The translations under genes and the position numbers were made by a program. This document shows positions 36,162-45,434 of a DNA stretch of 64,000 bases, piece by piece. How positions within the stretch are numbered: position 1 is the first letter of the stretch; every line of letters begins with the position of its first letter. The DNA comes from Falsochrobactrum tianjinense (GTDB taxonomy: Bacteria > Pseudomonadota > Alphaproteobacteria > Rhizobiales > Rhizobiaceae). Location of the stretch: contig NZ_JAHRVA010000004.1 of the NCBI RefSeq assembly GCF_019100495.1, positions 186,001 through 250,000 of the forward strand, read 5' to 3'. Below the pieces are notes generated by a model. The model did no database searches. It was given only the letters and a program-made list of their open reading frames with translations, and was not told where the DNA came from.

Positions 36162-37706
36162 TTATTCCGCAGCCGCCCTGTCTTCGGCCTGTTCATCGGG
36201 CGCAGCCGGATCGCCGGGCGCGGTTTCGCATTGAAGATCGGGGAAGTTGACGACGCGCATTCCCTTGAAATCATTGCGTAGTACTAGAAGCCCGCGCTCT
36301 TCGAAATAGGTCAGAAGACGCCGCGCTCGACTGAATGAATGCGTACCATAGGCTCGCGCCAGCGCCGCATCCGAAGGGCATGGCGCTCTAGTCACCGCTG
36401 CCTGCGCGACGATCAGGAACACGCCCTGTACATCATCGGTGAGGCTTTCAGAGAGTGCGAGCGCCTTCTGCCATGTCTCGCCTGAGGCTGCATCACCTTC
36501 AATGCTGGCCTGCGCCACCGCCAGTCTGCGCCGGAAGGCAGGCAACGCCAAGGGCTCTCCCGGAACGCGATGAATGCGGCAGCGCACCAAAAAATCCTGA
36601 TAGAGCACGGCGACCGAGCGGAACGACGCCTCTGGATCATCCACGATCTCGCGCATGACTTTCTCAAGCAGTTCTTCGCGTTCTGCCTCCACAATACCGG
36701 GAAACAGCGGTTCCGTCATAGGCTCCGCTTCTGGCTTCGGCTTCGCCACCTGTGCCAGAATCTCTGCCGTTGATGGCGGCGGCGGTGGCGCAGGAGCACG
36801 GCGAACAGGCATGCGGATTTCTTCAGGGGGCGGCGTGAAGATCAGATCGTGCGCATCTTCCGGAGCGTCGGGAAGTGGCATCAGCTTGGGCGATGACGAG
36901 CGGGCGGAAGTTTCCACCGTGCCGATTTTGATAGGCAGCGGACGGCGGGACAAGGCCGGTCCCAGCGCCACAAAATGACCGCGCTGCAAATCCCGGAACA
37001 TTTCGGCCTGCCGTCGCTCCATGCCCAGAAGGTCGGCGGCACGCGCCATGTCGATATCGAGAAAAGTGCGCCCCATCAGAAAATTGGAAGCTTCGGCCGC
37101 TACATTCTTGGCAAGCTTGGCAAGGCGCTGTGTGGCGATCACGCCGGCCAGGCCGCGTTTGCGTCCCCGGCACATGAGATTTGTCATCGCGCCGAGCGAG
37201 AGCTTGCGCGCTTCATCAGACACTTCGCCAGCGGCTGCGGGTGCAAAGAGCTGTGCTTCATCCACTACCACAAGCATTGGATACCAATAATCGCGTTCGG
37301 CATCGAAAAGGCCGCCAAGAAACGCTGCTGCCGCGCGCATCTGCTGCTCGACGTCAAGACCCTCCATATCCAGCACAGCCGAAACTCGATGCTGCCTGAT
37401 ACGGCTGGCAATGCGGGTCAATTCCACCTCCGTGCGCGCGGCATCGACGACGACATGCCCATGGACATCGGCAAGCGTAACGAAATCCCCTTCGGGATCG
37501 ATAACGCATTGTTGCACCCATTGCGCGCTTTGTTCCAGAAGACGGCGCAGGAGATGCGACTTGCCCGACCCCGAGTTGCCCTGCACGAGAAGGCGCGTTG
37601 CGAGAAGCTCTTCAAGATCAAGCATGGCCTGCTTGCCACCACCAAGCGCACCTGTCGACGCAGTGCCACTCCCAGCGACAGAACCCATGTCGATACCGAC
37701 CTGCAT
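36162..37706 (-). CDS. HerA-like (DUF87) ATPase
   Basis: 514 residues. Walker A QGNSGSGKSHLLRRLLE is near residue 45, Walker B LVVVDEAQLFAP near 150, followed by RGRKRGLAGVIATQRLAKL and FLMGRTFLDIDMARAADLLG. This is the order of HerA/FtsK-type motor domains. A Pro-rich linker (residues about 300-320) joins a C-terminal helical part that may be a winged helix (SFSRARRLLTYFEERGLLVL). No NurA-like nuclease gene is nearby. A DNA-translocating role is possible but unproven. GGGGG lies just before the ATG at 37706. Confidence 0.82.
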   Translation of the reverse strand: MQVGIDMGSVAGSGTASTGALGGGKQAMLDLEELLATRLLVQGNSGSGKSHLLRRLLEQSAQWVQQCVIDPEGDFVTLADVHGHVVVDAARTEVELTRIASRIRQHRVSAVLDMEGLDVEQQMRAAAAFLGGLFDAERDYWYPMLVVVDEAQLFAPAAAGEVSDEARKLSLGAMTNLMCRGRKRGLAGVIATQRLAKLAKNVAAEASNFLMGRTFLDIDMARAADLLGMERRQAEMFRDLQRGHFVALGPALSRRPLPIKIGTVETSARSSSPKLMPLPDAPEDAHDLIFTPPPEEIRMPVRRAPAPPPPPSTAEILAQVAKPKPEAEPMTEPLFPGIVEAEREELLEKVMREIVDDPEASFRSVAVLYQDFLVRCRIHRVPGEPLALPAFRRRLAVAQASIEGDAASGETWQKALALSESLTDDVQGVFLIVAQAAVTRAPCPSDAALARAYGTHSFSRARRLLTYFEERGLLVLRNDFKGMRVVNFPDLQCETAPGDPAAPDEQAEDRAAAE

Positions 37707-38029
37707 CTCGCCCCCTTCTATGAATAGATGGAAAATGTTGGAACCTGACGACCAGGTTCGATCGGGCATTCCCTATCACCTTTGGTGCCGCAGATACCAC
37801 CCGTTAAGAGAAAAGCCCACAGAAGTCGCATTCACATCCAAAACTTGCCATATCCAAAAAACTTGCGCCAGAAACGCGTTTGCTCTATAGCACCGCCATC
37901 CGCGTAGACACCCTTGGAGGCAGCGCGGAATGAAGTTGTCCGGCCTTATCCGATGTAAAGGCGCTACGGGCCGTTTCATGTCGTTTATTTTTTGAACGAC
38001 ACTCCAGTCAGTATATGAAAGGAAATGCC
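37707..38029. other. Intergenic region between the HerA-like gene and rplY
   Basis: About 320 bases between divergent genes, holding their promoters. I looked for a tRNA and a structured ribosomal-protein leader and saw neither. Confidence 0.45.
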
Positions 38030-38656
38030 ATGAGCGATAATTTCGTGCTCAAGGCCGATTTGCGCAGTCGGGTTGGTAAGGGGTCCTCCCGCGAGCTTCG
38101 CCGCAACGGCCAGATTCCGGCAGTCATCTATGGTGACAAGCAGGAGCCCCTCGCAATCGCCGTTCCCTACAAGGAAATTTACTACAAGATCTATGGTGGT
38201 GGCTTCAAGACCACGATTGCCACAATCGAAGTAGACGGCAAGAAGATTCAGGTCCTTCCGAAGGACTACCAGCTCGATCCGGTCCGCGACTTCCCGCTGC
38301 ATGTCGACTTCCTTCGCGTTTCCGCGAAGTCGGTTGTTACCGTCAATGTTCCGGTTCACTTCAAGAACGAAGAAGCTGCCCCCGGCATCAAGCGCGGCGG
38401 CGTTCTCAATGTCGTTCGCCACGAAGTCGAACTGATCGTTGCAGCCAATGCTATTCCGGACGCTCTCGAAGTCGACCTCACCGGCCTTGAAATCGGCGAT
38501 ACGGTTCACTTTTCGGCCATCAAGCTGCCGAAAGACGCATCTCCTGTCATTCAGGACCGTGACTTCACCATCGCCACCATTGCTGCTCCGGCCGGCCTGA
38601 AGTCGGACGAAAATGCTGAAGGTGCCGAAGAAGAAGCAACCAAGGAAGGCGAATAA
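38030..38656 (+). CDS. rplY: 50S ribosomal protein L25 (long CTC/TL5 form)
   Basis: 208 residues. The N-terminal 5S-rRNA-binding L25 domain (residues about 1-95: [30 protein letters not shown]) is followed by the TL5/CTC C-terminal domain and an acidic Glu-rich tail. AAAGGAAA lies before ATG 38030. It is followed 30 bases later by pth, a common pairing. Confidence 0.95.
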   Translation: MSDNFVLKADLRSRVGKGSSRELRRNGQIPAVIYGDKQEPLAIAVPYKEIYYKIYGGGFKTTIATIEVDGKKIQVLPKDYQLDPVRDFPLHVDFLRVSAKSVVTVNVPVHFKNEEAAPGIKRGGVLNVVRHEVELIVAANAIPDALEVDLTGLEIGDTVHFSAIKLPKDASPVIQDRDFTIATIAAPAGLKSDENAEGAEEEATKEGE

Positions 38657-38686
38657 TCGCTTTCCCCATAGAGGGGGCTTGCAACC

Positions 38687-39424
38687 ATGCTGCTCATCGC
38701 AGGACTTGGCAATCCGGGCCCCAAATATGCGCATAACCGGCACAATATCGGTTTCATGGCGGCGGATGAAATATTCCGCCGCCATCGCTTTTCCAATTGG
38801 CAGAAAAAGTTTCAGGCCGAGATTGCCGACGGTATCATCGACGGCGAGAAGGTGCTTCTCATCAAGCCGCAGACATTCATGAATCTTTCGGGCCAGTCGG
38901 TTGGCGAGGCCATGCGCTTTTACAAGCTCGCGCCCGCTGATCTGGTCGTCATCTATGACGAGCTGGATCTACCCCCCGGAAAACTGCGTATCAAGACGGG
39001 CGGCAGCGCCAACGGCCACAACGGCATAAAATCCATCGACGCACATTGCGGGCAGAACTATCGCCGCATGCGTCTTGGCATCGGCCATCCCGGCGCAAAA
39101 GAACTCGTGCATAATCACGTTCTGGGTGACTTCGCCAAGGCTGACAGTGAATGGCTCGACAAGCTTTGCGAAGCCGTCGCAGACAATATCGATCTGCTTG
39201 CCAGAAGCGAAGACAACACTTTCATGAACCGCGTAGCACTCGCCATGGGCGATGGCAGCCAGCGCCCAAGCGGCTTCAAGGCCCGGCCCGACGCAGCGGA
39301 AAAAGCCCCGCCCAAAGCCCAGAGCCATATACGGCAAGCGCGACAAAACCAAAAGCCCGCCAATATTTCACAAAGCGGCCCGATGGCCGAAATGCTCAAA
39401 AAGCTGCTCGGTAAAAAGGACTAG
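38687..39424 (+). CDS. pth: Peptidyl-tRNA hydrolase
   Basis: 245 residues. The catalytic set is visible: Asn and His in [16 protein letters not shown], Asp in [12 protein letters not shown], and Asn in [13 protein letters not shown]. It releases tRNA from peptidyl-tRNAs that drop off ribosomes. The C-terminal 60 residues are a basic, Lys/Pro/Gln-rich extension absent from E. coli Pth but usual in rhizobia. Confidence 0.96.
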   Translation: MLLIAGLGNPGPKYAHNRHNIGFMAADEIFRRHRFSNWQKKFQAEIADGIIDGEKVLLIKPQTFMNLSGQSVGEAMRFYKLAPADLVVIYDELDLPPGKLRIKTGGSANGHNGIKSIDAHCGQNYRRMRLGIGHPGAKELVHNHVLGDFAKADSEWLDKLCEAVADNIDLLARSEDNTFMNRVALAMGDGSQRPSGFKARPDAAEKAPPKAQSHIRQARQNQKPANISQSGPMAEMLKKLLGKKD

Positions 39425-39513
39425 GACCTCCAAACCCGGTCCCGCCTCTTGACGCTCCACCATCCTATGTCGCATAGCGGCGGTAATCACATTCTATCGA
39501 GACAGGTAAGATC

Positions 39514-40617
39514 ATGGGTTTCAAATGCGGCATCGTTGGCCTGCCCAATGTTGGCAAGTCCACGCTCTTCAACGCACTGACCAGAACCGCGGCTGCGCAG
39601 GCTGCGAATTATCCGTTCTGCACCATCGAACCGAATACCGGCGAAGTGGCGGTTCCAGACCCGCGCCAGACCGACATCGCGCGCATTGCGGGCTCAAAGG
39701 AGATCATCCCGACCCGCATCAACTTCGTGGACATTGCAGGCCTCGTGCGCGGCGCGTCCAAGGGTGAAGGCCTCGGCAACCAGTTCCTCGCCAATATCCG
39801 CGAAGTCGACGCCATCGTTCATGTGCTACGCTGCTTCGAGGACGACGACATCACTCATGTGGAAGGCCGTATCGATCCCGTATCGGACGCACAGACGGTC
39901 GAAACCGAACTTATGCTTTCCGATCTTGAGAGCATCGAGCGCCGCATCGTCCAAATCCGCAAACGCGCGACCGGCAAGGACAAGGAAGCGCTCACCATCC
40001 TGCCAATCATGGAAAAGGCGCTGGATCTGCTCCAGAACGGCCAGCCCGTACGCTTGATGCTGGCGGATATTTCGCCGGAAGACCTGCTGATCCTCAAAAG
40101 CTTGAACCTGCTCACCTCAAAGCCGGTGCTTTATGTCTGCAATGTCGCCGAAAGCGATGCCGCAACAGGTAACGAATATAGCGCTGCAGTTGCCAAAATG
40201 GCCGAGGAGCAAGGTGCGCAGGCGGTCATCATCTCCGCTGCTATCGAAGCCGAGGTCGCGCAATTACCGGATGAGGAAGCCTACGAGTATCTCGACAGCA
40301 TGGGCCTTGAAGAACCGGGCCTCGACCGCCTCATTCGTGCGGGCTACACGCTTCTCGACCTTATCACCTATTTCACCGCAGGTCCCAAGGAAACACGCGC
40401 ATGGACCATCAGGCGCGGCACCAAGGCACCGGCTGCGGCAGGCGTCATTCATACCGATTTCGAGCGCGGCTTCATTCGCGCCCAGACCATCGCCTTTGAG
40501 GACTACGTTAAATATAACGGCGAAGCCGGAGCAAAAGAGGCAGGCAAGGCGCGGGACGAAGGCAAGGAATATACCGTCCATGACGGCGATGTGATGCTGT
40601 TCCGCTTCAATACCTGA
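39514..40617 (+). CDS. ychF: Redox-regulated ATPase YchF (OBG family)
   Basis: 367 residues. G1 GLPNVGKSTLFNALT, G3 DIAGLVRGASKGEGLGNQFL, and a C-terminal TGS domain (TYFTAGPKETRAWTIRRGTKAPAAAG) are present. YchF binds ATP rather than GTP, associates with ribosomes and affects stress responses. It is followed by a perfect GC-rich terminator. Confidence 0.96.
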   Translation: MGFKCGIVGLPNVGKSTLFNALTRTAAAQAANYPFCTIEPNTGEVAVPDPRQTDIARIAGSKEIIPTRINFVDIAGLVRGASKGEGLGNQFLANIREVDAIVHVLRCFEDDDITHVEGRIDPVSDAQTVETELMLSDLESIERRIVQIRKRATGKDKEALTILPIMEKALDLLQNGQPVRLMLADISPEDLLILKSLNLLTSKPVLYVCNVAESDAATGNEYSAAVAKMAEEQGAQAVIISAAIEAEVAQLPDEEAYEYLDSMGLEEPGLDRLIRAGYTLLDLITYFTAGPKETRAWTIRRGTKAPAAAGVIHTDFERGFIRAQTIAFEDYVKYNGEAGAKEAGKARDEGKEYTVHDGDVMLFRFNT

Positions 40618-40624
40618 TACTATC

Positions 40625-40651
40625 AGGCCGCCGTAAAGTCGGCGGCCTTTT
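40625..40651 (+). terminator. Rho-independent terminator of ychF
   Basis: Perfect 9-bp arms AGGCCGCCG / CGGCGGCCT with a 6-base loop, followed by TTT. Confidence 0.88.
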
Positions 40652-40672
40652 CCATTTAGGGAGGAGATTGCA

Positions 40673-41155
40673 TTGAGCACATCTGGACCCAAATATGCTT
40701 ATGAAGATATGGTGCCAGGGCTGAAGCTGGTCTCCGGTCCGCGCACGGTCAGCAAGGAAGAGATCGTTGCATTTGCACTCGAATTCGATCCGCAACCCTT
40801 TCATCTCGATGAAGAAGCCGGCAAGGCAAGCCCGCTCGGCGGACTAGCCGCATCCGGCTGGCATACGCTTTCGCTATTCATGCGGATGATGTGGGACGCC
40901 TATCTCAAGGACTCCACATCGCAAGGCAGTCCTGGCATTGAGTTCAACCGCTGGAAGCGCCCGGTTCTGGCTGGCGACACGCTCAGCGGTGTTTCAACCA
41001 TCATCGACCGGCGCATTTCAAAATCACGGCCTCATATCGGATTGCTGACGATCCATAACGAGATCGTCAATCAGCATGGTGAGGTGGTTTGCGTATTGCA
41101 GCACAAAGCGATGTTCGCACTACGCAATCCGCAAGATGAAGGGGATTCTGCATGA
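40673..41155 (+). CDS. MaoC-like dehydratase (first of two)
   Basis: 160 residues, hotdog fold. The hydratase signature EFDPQPFHLDEEAG contains the catalytic Asp/His pair, and FNRWKRPVLAGDTL follows. Family members hydrate 2-enoyl-CoA; the substrate is unknown. A TTG start is inferred because GGGAGGAG lies at ideal distance and no ATG is available. It overlaps the next gene at ATGA. Confidence 0.87.
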   Translation: MSTSGPKYAYEDMVPGLKLVSGPRTVSKEEIVAFALEFDPQPFHLDEEAGKASPLGGLAASGWHTLSLFMRMMWDAYLKDSTSQGSPGIEFNRWKRPVLAGDTLSGVSTIIDRRISKSRPHIGLLTIHNEIVNQHGEVVCVLQHKAMFALRNPQDEGDSA

Positions 41156-41631
41156 GCTTCATCGAAGATCACCTTGGTGAAGAAATCATCATCGGCAGCT
41201 ACACCTTCACTGCGGAAGAAATTATCCAGTTTGCATCAAAATTTGATCCCCAGCCTTTTCATCTGGATGCGGAAGCCGCCAAGATCAGTGTCCTGGGCGG
41301 CTTGTGTGCATCTGGCTGGCACACGATCGCCATTTTCATGAAGCTCAATGTCGCGTCCATTGTCGAGACGACCAAAGCGGCAATCAAGCGCGGCGAAACC
41401 CCACCATCTTTCGGCCCCTCACCCGGCTTCGAAAACCTGAAATGGTCGAAACCTGTCTATGCGGGTGATACCATCACCTATAAGCGGACCGTGCATTCTA
41501 TACGCGCGCTCACATCGCGCCCCGGCTGGTCCATGCTGAACATGCCAAGCAGCGCCTGTAATCAAAATGGCGACCGGGTTCTTTCGTTCGATAATACCGC
41601 GATGGTGAAGCTACCACTGTCTGCTAAATGA
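41152..41631 (+). CDS. MaoC-like dehydratase (second of two)
   Basis: 159 residues and a clear paralogue of the previous protein, with KFDPQPFHLDAEAA and LGGLCASGWHT. Its start overlaps the previous stop in ATGA, so the two are translationally coupled and probably form a heteromer, as other tandem MaoC pairs do. A longer internal loop (KRGETPPSFGPSPGFE) distinguishes it. Confidence 0.87.
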   Translation: MSFIEDHLGEEIIIGSYTFTAEEIIQFASKFDPQPFHLDAEAAKISVLGGLCASGWHTIAIFMKLNVASIVETTKAAIKRGETPPSFGPSPGFENLKWSKPVYAGDTITYKRTVHSIRALTSRPGWSMLNMPSSACNQNGDRVLSFDNTAMVKLPLSAK

Positions 41632-41670
41632 CCACATCGAAACAAGCTGGAAATCCGAACTTATTTTGTA

Positions 41671-42216
41671 TCAGTCACCCTCAAATTCGACAAGGGTGCG
41701 TACAGGAACGCCAAGCGCTTCAAGCTTCTTGCGTCCACCAAGATCGGGAAGATCGATGATGAAGCAAGCCGCAACAATCTCTGCGCCCATCTGAAGAAGA
41801 AGTTTCGCAGCGGCTTCCGCCGTGCCACCAGTCGCGATCAGATCGTCTACGAGAATAATGCGCTCGCCATGCTCGATGGCGTCGCGATGCATCTCCATTT
41901 CATCAATTCCATATTCGAGACTATAGGCAATACGCACTGTATCGCGCGGCAGTTTGCCCTTCTTGCGGATCGGCACAAAGCCCGATGAGAGTTGATGCGC
42001 GATCGCTCCGCCAAGAATGAACCCGCGTGCTTCAATTCCGGCAACCTTGTCGATTTTATTTCCCGCATAAGGATAGACGAGCTCATCCACCGCACGGCGG
42101 AAAGCCTGCGCATCGCCCATCAGAGTCGTCACATCGCGAAACTGTACACCAGGCTTGGGATAATCCGGGATCGTTCTGACCGCATCCTTCAAAGTGGCTT
42201 TGAGTCCGGATTCCAT
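41671..42216 (-). CDS. apt: Adenine phosphoribosyltransferase
   Basis: 181 residues. The PRPP-binding loop [29 protein letters not shown] and RKKGKLP are characteristic. It salvages adenine to AMP. The ATG at 42216 has AAAGGA upstream. It lies downstream of petC on the same strand, separated by a terminator. Confidence 0.96.
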   Translation of the reverse strand: MESGLKATLKDAVRTIPDYPKPGVQFRDVTTLMGDAQAFRRAVDELVYPYAGNKIDKVAGIEARGFILGGAIAHQLSSGFVPIRKKGKLPRDTVRIAYSLEYGIDEMEMHRDAIEHGERIILVDDLIATGGTAEAAAKLLLQMGAEIVAACFIIDLPDLGGRKKLEALGVPVRTLVEFEGD

Positions 42217-42363
42217 ATTCAGTCCTTTCAGAGAGGCTGGGTCAAGCAAACTGTTACAGTATAAACTCGACCAGCCCATGTTTCCTGAACTCTCTTCAAT
42301 CATGATATGACCGCCGCGCCAAGCCTTTCTGCGCCTTTTATTGACTTCCGTCTCAGGCAGCAA

Positions 42364-42388
42364 AAAGGGCGCCACAGAGGCGCCCTTT
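42364..42388 (-). terminator. Rho-independent terminator of the petABC operon
   Basis: Perfect 10-bp arms AAAGGGCGCC / GGCGCCCTTT with a 5-base loop. On the minus strand Ts follow directly (TTTTT including the arm). It lies 22 bases past the cytochrome c1 stop. Confidence 0.9.
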
Positions 42389-42410
42389 CATTCAGTTTGA
42401 GGTTTATCGC

Positions 42411-43283
42411 TTAATGCTTGACGGTCGACCATATCTGACGCTTGGCGATATAGACGAGGCCGGCAAACAGAATCAGGAAGACGATGACACGGAAGCCGGT
42501 CTTCTTGCGCTGCTCCATATGCGGCTCGGCGGCCCACATCAGAAACGCCGAAACGTCGCGCGCATATTGATCCACCGTCTGCGGCGCGCCATCGTCGTAA
42601 GTGACCTGATCGTCGCTTAACGGCTTGGCCATGGCAAGCGACTTGCCCGCGATAAAATACGGATTGTAATAGGTTCCTTCTGGAACCTCGACACCTGCTG
42701 GCGGCTGCTCATCATAGCCGGTCAGCAATGCGTGAATATAATCCGGCCCGGCTTCGGCATATTGCGTGAATATATCAAAGACGAAGGTCGGAAAGCCACG
42801 TTCGACTCCGCGCGCCTTGGCGATCAGCGAAAAGTCTGGCGGAGCAGCGCCATTATTGGCAGCGGCTGCGGCACTTGCATTTGGAAACGGCGACGGGAAA
42901 TAATCCGTAGGCAATGCCTTGCGGGTGAACATTTCACCATCGGCATTCGGGCCGTCTTCAACCTCATATTCCGCCGCGAAAGCCTTGACCTCCTCCGGAG
43001 TGTATCCGAGATCTTCCAAGTTGCGAAATGCGACCAGATCCATCGAATGGCAAGCCGAGCACACTTCCTTGTAGACCTTCAGACCACGCTGGAGCTGCGC
43101 CTTGTCATAGGTTCCGAACGGCCCTGAGAAGCTCCAGCTTTCCTGCTTCGGATGGTGGATGGGGTAATGTTCAGGTTCTGCGGCTTCGCCGCCTCCCTGA
43201 GCGAAGGCACCGCCCATGGCAACACCCATCGCAACCAGTGGGGCAGTACCCAGGGCAGCGAAATTTTTGAGGAACTTTTTCAT
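42411..43283 (-). CDS. petC: Cytochrome c1 of the bc1 complex
   Basis: 290 residues. A signal peptide (KNFAALGTAPLVAMGVAMGG) is followed by the haem c motif CSACH. The aspartate-rich EVEDGPNADGEMFTRKA and the C-terminal membrane anchor VIVFLILFAGLVYIAKR are also present. It accepts electrons from the Rieske protein and passes them to periplasmic cytochrome c. The ATG at 43283 has AAGGA upstream. The much longer open frame upstream is an overlap with petB and is not part of the protein. Confidence 0.95.
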   Translation of the reverse strand: MKKFLKNFAALGTAPLVAMGVAMGGAFAQGGGEAAEPEHYPIHHPKQESWSFSGPFGTYDKAQLQRGLKVYKEVCSACHSMDLVAFRNLEDLGYTPEEVKAFAAEYEVEDGPNADGEMFTRKALPTDYFPSPFPNASAAAAANNGAAPPDFSLIAKARGVERGFPTFVFDIFTQYAEAGPDYIHALLTGYDEQPPAGVEVPEGTYYNPYFIAGKSLAMAKPLSDDQVTYDDGAPQTVDQYARDVSAFLMWAAEPHMEQRKKTGFRVIVFLILFAGLVYIAKRQIWSTVKH

Positions 43284-43309
43284 TTTTCTGTCCTTCATCT
43301 CTCGCTGGC

Positions 43310-44596
43310 TCAGCCGTTGATTTCCACTGGAGCAATCGCGGACTTGCCTCCGTTCTTTTCCAGCACCGCCTCGGTTATCGAGTTCGGCAGACGCTTTGGC
43401 GTCTCGATCAGGCCGAGAACCGGCATGATGATGAGGAAGAAAGCGAAGTAATAAAGCGTACCCACCTGCGCGAGAGCGACATAGAGGCCTTCCGCCGGGC
43501 GCGATCCCAGCCAACCAAGGAAGATGGCATTGATCACGAAAAGCCAGAAGAACAGCTTGAACCACGGACGATAGACCGCCGAACGCACCTTCGATGTATC
43601 CAGCCATGGCACCACGAAGAGGATAGCGATCGAGCCGAACATGGCTAGAACGCCGCCGAGCTTCGAATCGATCGGACCAATATTGAAGGTGATGGCACGC
43701 AGCATCGCGTAGAATGGCAGGAAGTACCATTCCGGAACGATGTGGGATGGCGTCTTGAGCGAATCGGCCGGGATATAGTTGTCCGGGTGACCGAGGAAGT
43801 TCGGCATATAGAAAACGAAATACGCAAAGACGAGGAAGAAGATCAACGCGCCGAAAGCGTCCTTGATGGTCGCATAGGGCGTGAACGCGACCGTGTCGGT
43901 CTTCGACTTGACTTCAATCCCGGTCGGGTTTGTCTGGCCGGTTACATGCAACGCCCACACATGCAGGATAACAACGCCTACAATCATGAATGGCAGCAGA
44001 TAATGCAGCGAAAAGAAGCGGTTTAGCGTCGGATTATCGACAGCGAAACCACCAAGCAGAAGCTGCTGGATCGGCTCGCCTATGACCGGAAACGCCGTAA
44101 AGAAGCCGGTGATGACCGTAGCGCCCCAGAACGACATCTGGCCCCATGGGAGCACATAACCCATGAAAGCGGTCGCCATCATGAGGAAGAAGATCACGAC
44201 GCCCAGAATCCACAAAAGCTCGCGCGGCGCCTTGTAGGAGCCGTAATAAAGACCGCGTGCAATATGCAGATAGACGGCGATGAAGAAGAACGACGCACCG
44301 TTGGCGTGCATATAACGCAGGAGCCAGCCGGAATTGACGTCGCGCATGATCTTTTCGACGGAATTGAACGCAATGGCCGTATCCGCCGCATAATGCATCG
44401 CCAGCACAATGCCGGTGAGCAGCTGCGCGATCAGCATGAACGAAAGAATGCCACCGAAGGTGTACATGTAGTTCAGATTACGCGGCGTCGGATAAGCGAC
44501 AAAAGAATCATAGACAAGGCGCGGCAAAGGCAGCCGCTCGTCGACCCATTTTTCGATGCCGGTCGTGGGCGTATATGTGGAGTGTCCACCACTCAT
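43310..44596 (-). CDS. petB: Cytochrome b of the bc1 complex
   Basis: 428 residues, about eight membrane helices. The haem-binding helices include [26 protein letters not shown] and the second His pair. [19 protein letters not shown] and the Qo-site PEWY motif are present. It is unsplit, as in alphaproteobacteria. GGGGAGAG precedes ATG 44596. Middle gene of the operon. Confidence 0.97.
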   Translation of the reverse strand: MSGGHSTYTPTTGIEKWVDERLPLPRLVYDSFVAYPTPRNLNYMYTFGGILSFMLIAQLLTGIVLAMHYAADTAIAFNSVEKIMRDVNSGWLLRYMHANGASFFFIAVYLHIARGLYYGSYKAPRELLWILGVVIFFLMMATAFMGYVLPWGQMSFWGATVITGFFTAFPVIGEPIQQLLLGGFAVDNPTLNRFFSLHYLLPFMIVGVVILHVWALHVTGQTNPTGIEVKSKTDTVAFTPYATIKDAFGALIFFLVFAYFVFYMPNFLGHPDNYIPADSLKTPSHIVPEWYFLPFYAMLRAITFNIGPIDSKLGGVLAMFGSIAILFVVPWLDTSKVRSAVYRPWFKLFFWLFVINAIFLGWLGSRPAEGLYVALAQVGTLYYFAFFLIIMPVLGLIETPKRLPNSITEAVLEKNGGKSAIAPVEING

Positions 44597-44619
44597 GTTT
44601 TCTCTCCCCAAGATCTGTC

Positions 44620-45183
44620 TTAGCCGATCCTGATGACCGTATCGGAAGCGAATGCGAATTGCGGAATATGCATGTTTTCCGGCGCGGGTCCGCTGCGGAT
44701 ACGCCCGGATGTGTCGTAGGTTGAACCATGGCACGGGCAGAACCAGCCGCCGAACGAGCCGGCTTCACCCAGCGGCACACAACCCAGGTGGGTGCATACG
44801 CCGATCATGACGAGCCAGTTTTCCTTGCCCTCGCCCGCCGAGCGAGCCAGATCGGTCGCTTGGGCATCTGACGGAAGATTGGCGTTACGCGCGATCGGAT
44901 CCTTGAGGTCGGCGAGCGCCGTGCTCTGGGCGTCTTCGACTTCCTTGGCGGTTCGGTTACGGATAAAGACCGGCTTGCCTCGCCATTTAACCGTCAGCGA
45001 TGCACCTTCCGTAAGAGAAGAAACGTCAACTTCAATGGATGCTGCGGCAAGCGTCGAAGCGTCGGGACGCATCTGGTCGATAAACGGCCATGCCAGCCCG
45101 CCTACTCCGACGACACCCGCCATTCCCGTCGCAATATACAGAAAATCACGCCGTGTCGGCTCAGCCGTGTCGTGTGCGCTCAC
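44620..45183 (-). CDS. petA: Rieske iron-sulfur subunit of the bc1 complex
   Basis: 187 residues from GTG 45183, which has AAGGA eight bases upstream. The N-terminal [24 protein letters not shown] is a Tat-type twin-arginine membrane anchor. The [2Fe-2S] ligands lie in CTHLGC and CPCHGSTYD. First gene of petABC (quinol to cytochrome c, proton-pumping). A TTG at 45201 opens the frame further but is less likely. Confidence 0.95.
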   Translation of the reverse strand: MSAHDTAEPTRRDFLYIATGMAGVVGVGGLAWPFIDQMRPDASTLAAASIEVDVSSLTEGASLTVKWRGKPVFIRNRTAKEVEDAQSTALADLKDPIARNANLPSDAQATDLARSAGEGKENWLVMIGVCTHLGCVPLGEAGSFGGWFCPCHGSTYDTSGRIRSGPAPENMHIPQFAFASDTVIRIG

Positions 45184-45434
45184 GTGCCAATTCCTTTTCA
45201 ACCTGCATGTTCAATTAAATTCTCCCCTCGTCCTCTTTTGCAGCTATGCAAAAATAGTCCTGCAAGTGCTCACAGAACGAAATTCCCTCCATCTCGCCTA
45301 TCGGTTTAGGCGGGAAGAAAAGTCTTGTCCAGACGCCAATCCCTTGGGACGGCACCATGTCGCAGGCTGTTTTACAGATATATTTCACCCCACGCTTATC
45401 TATGCTGCAATCAGCCGGTAAGTGGCAAATGCCG

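Noticed and set aside
37707-38029. tRNA gene near a GGTTCGA-like string at 37751
   Set aside because: No acceptor, D-arm or anticodon stem can be fitted around it.
43284-43730. Extended N-terminus of cytochrome c1 in the open frame
   Set aside because: The extension overlaps petB in another phase; the signal peptide and ribosome site fix the start at 43283.
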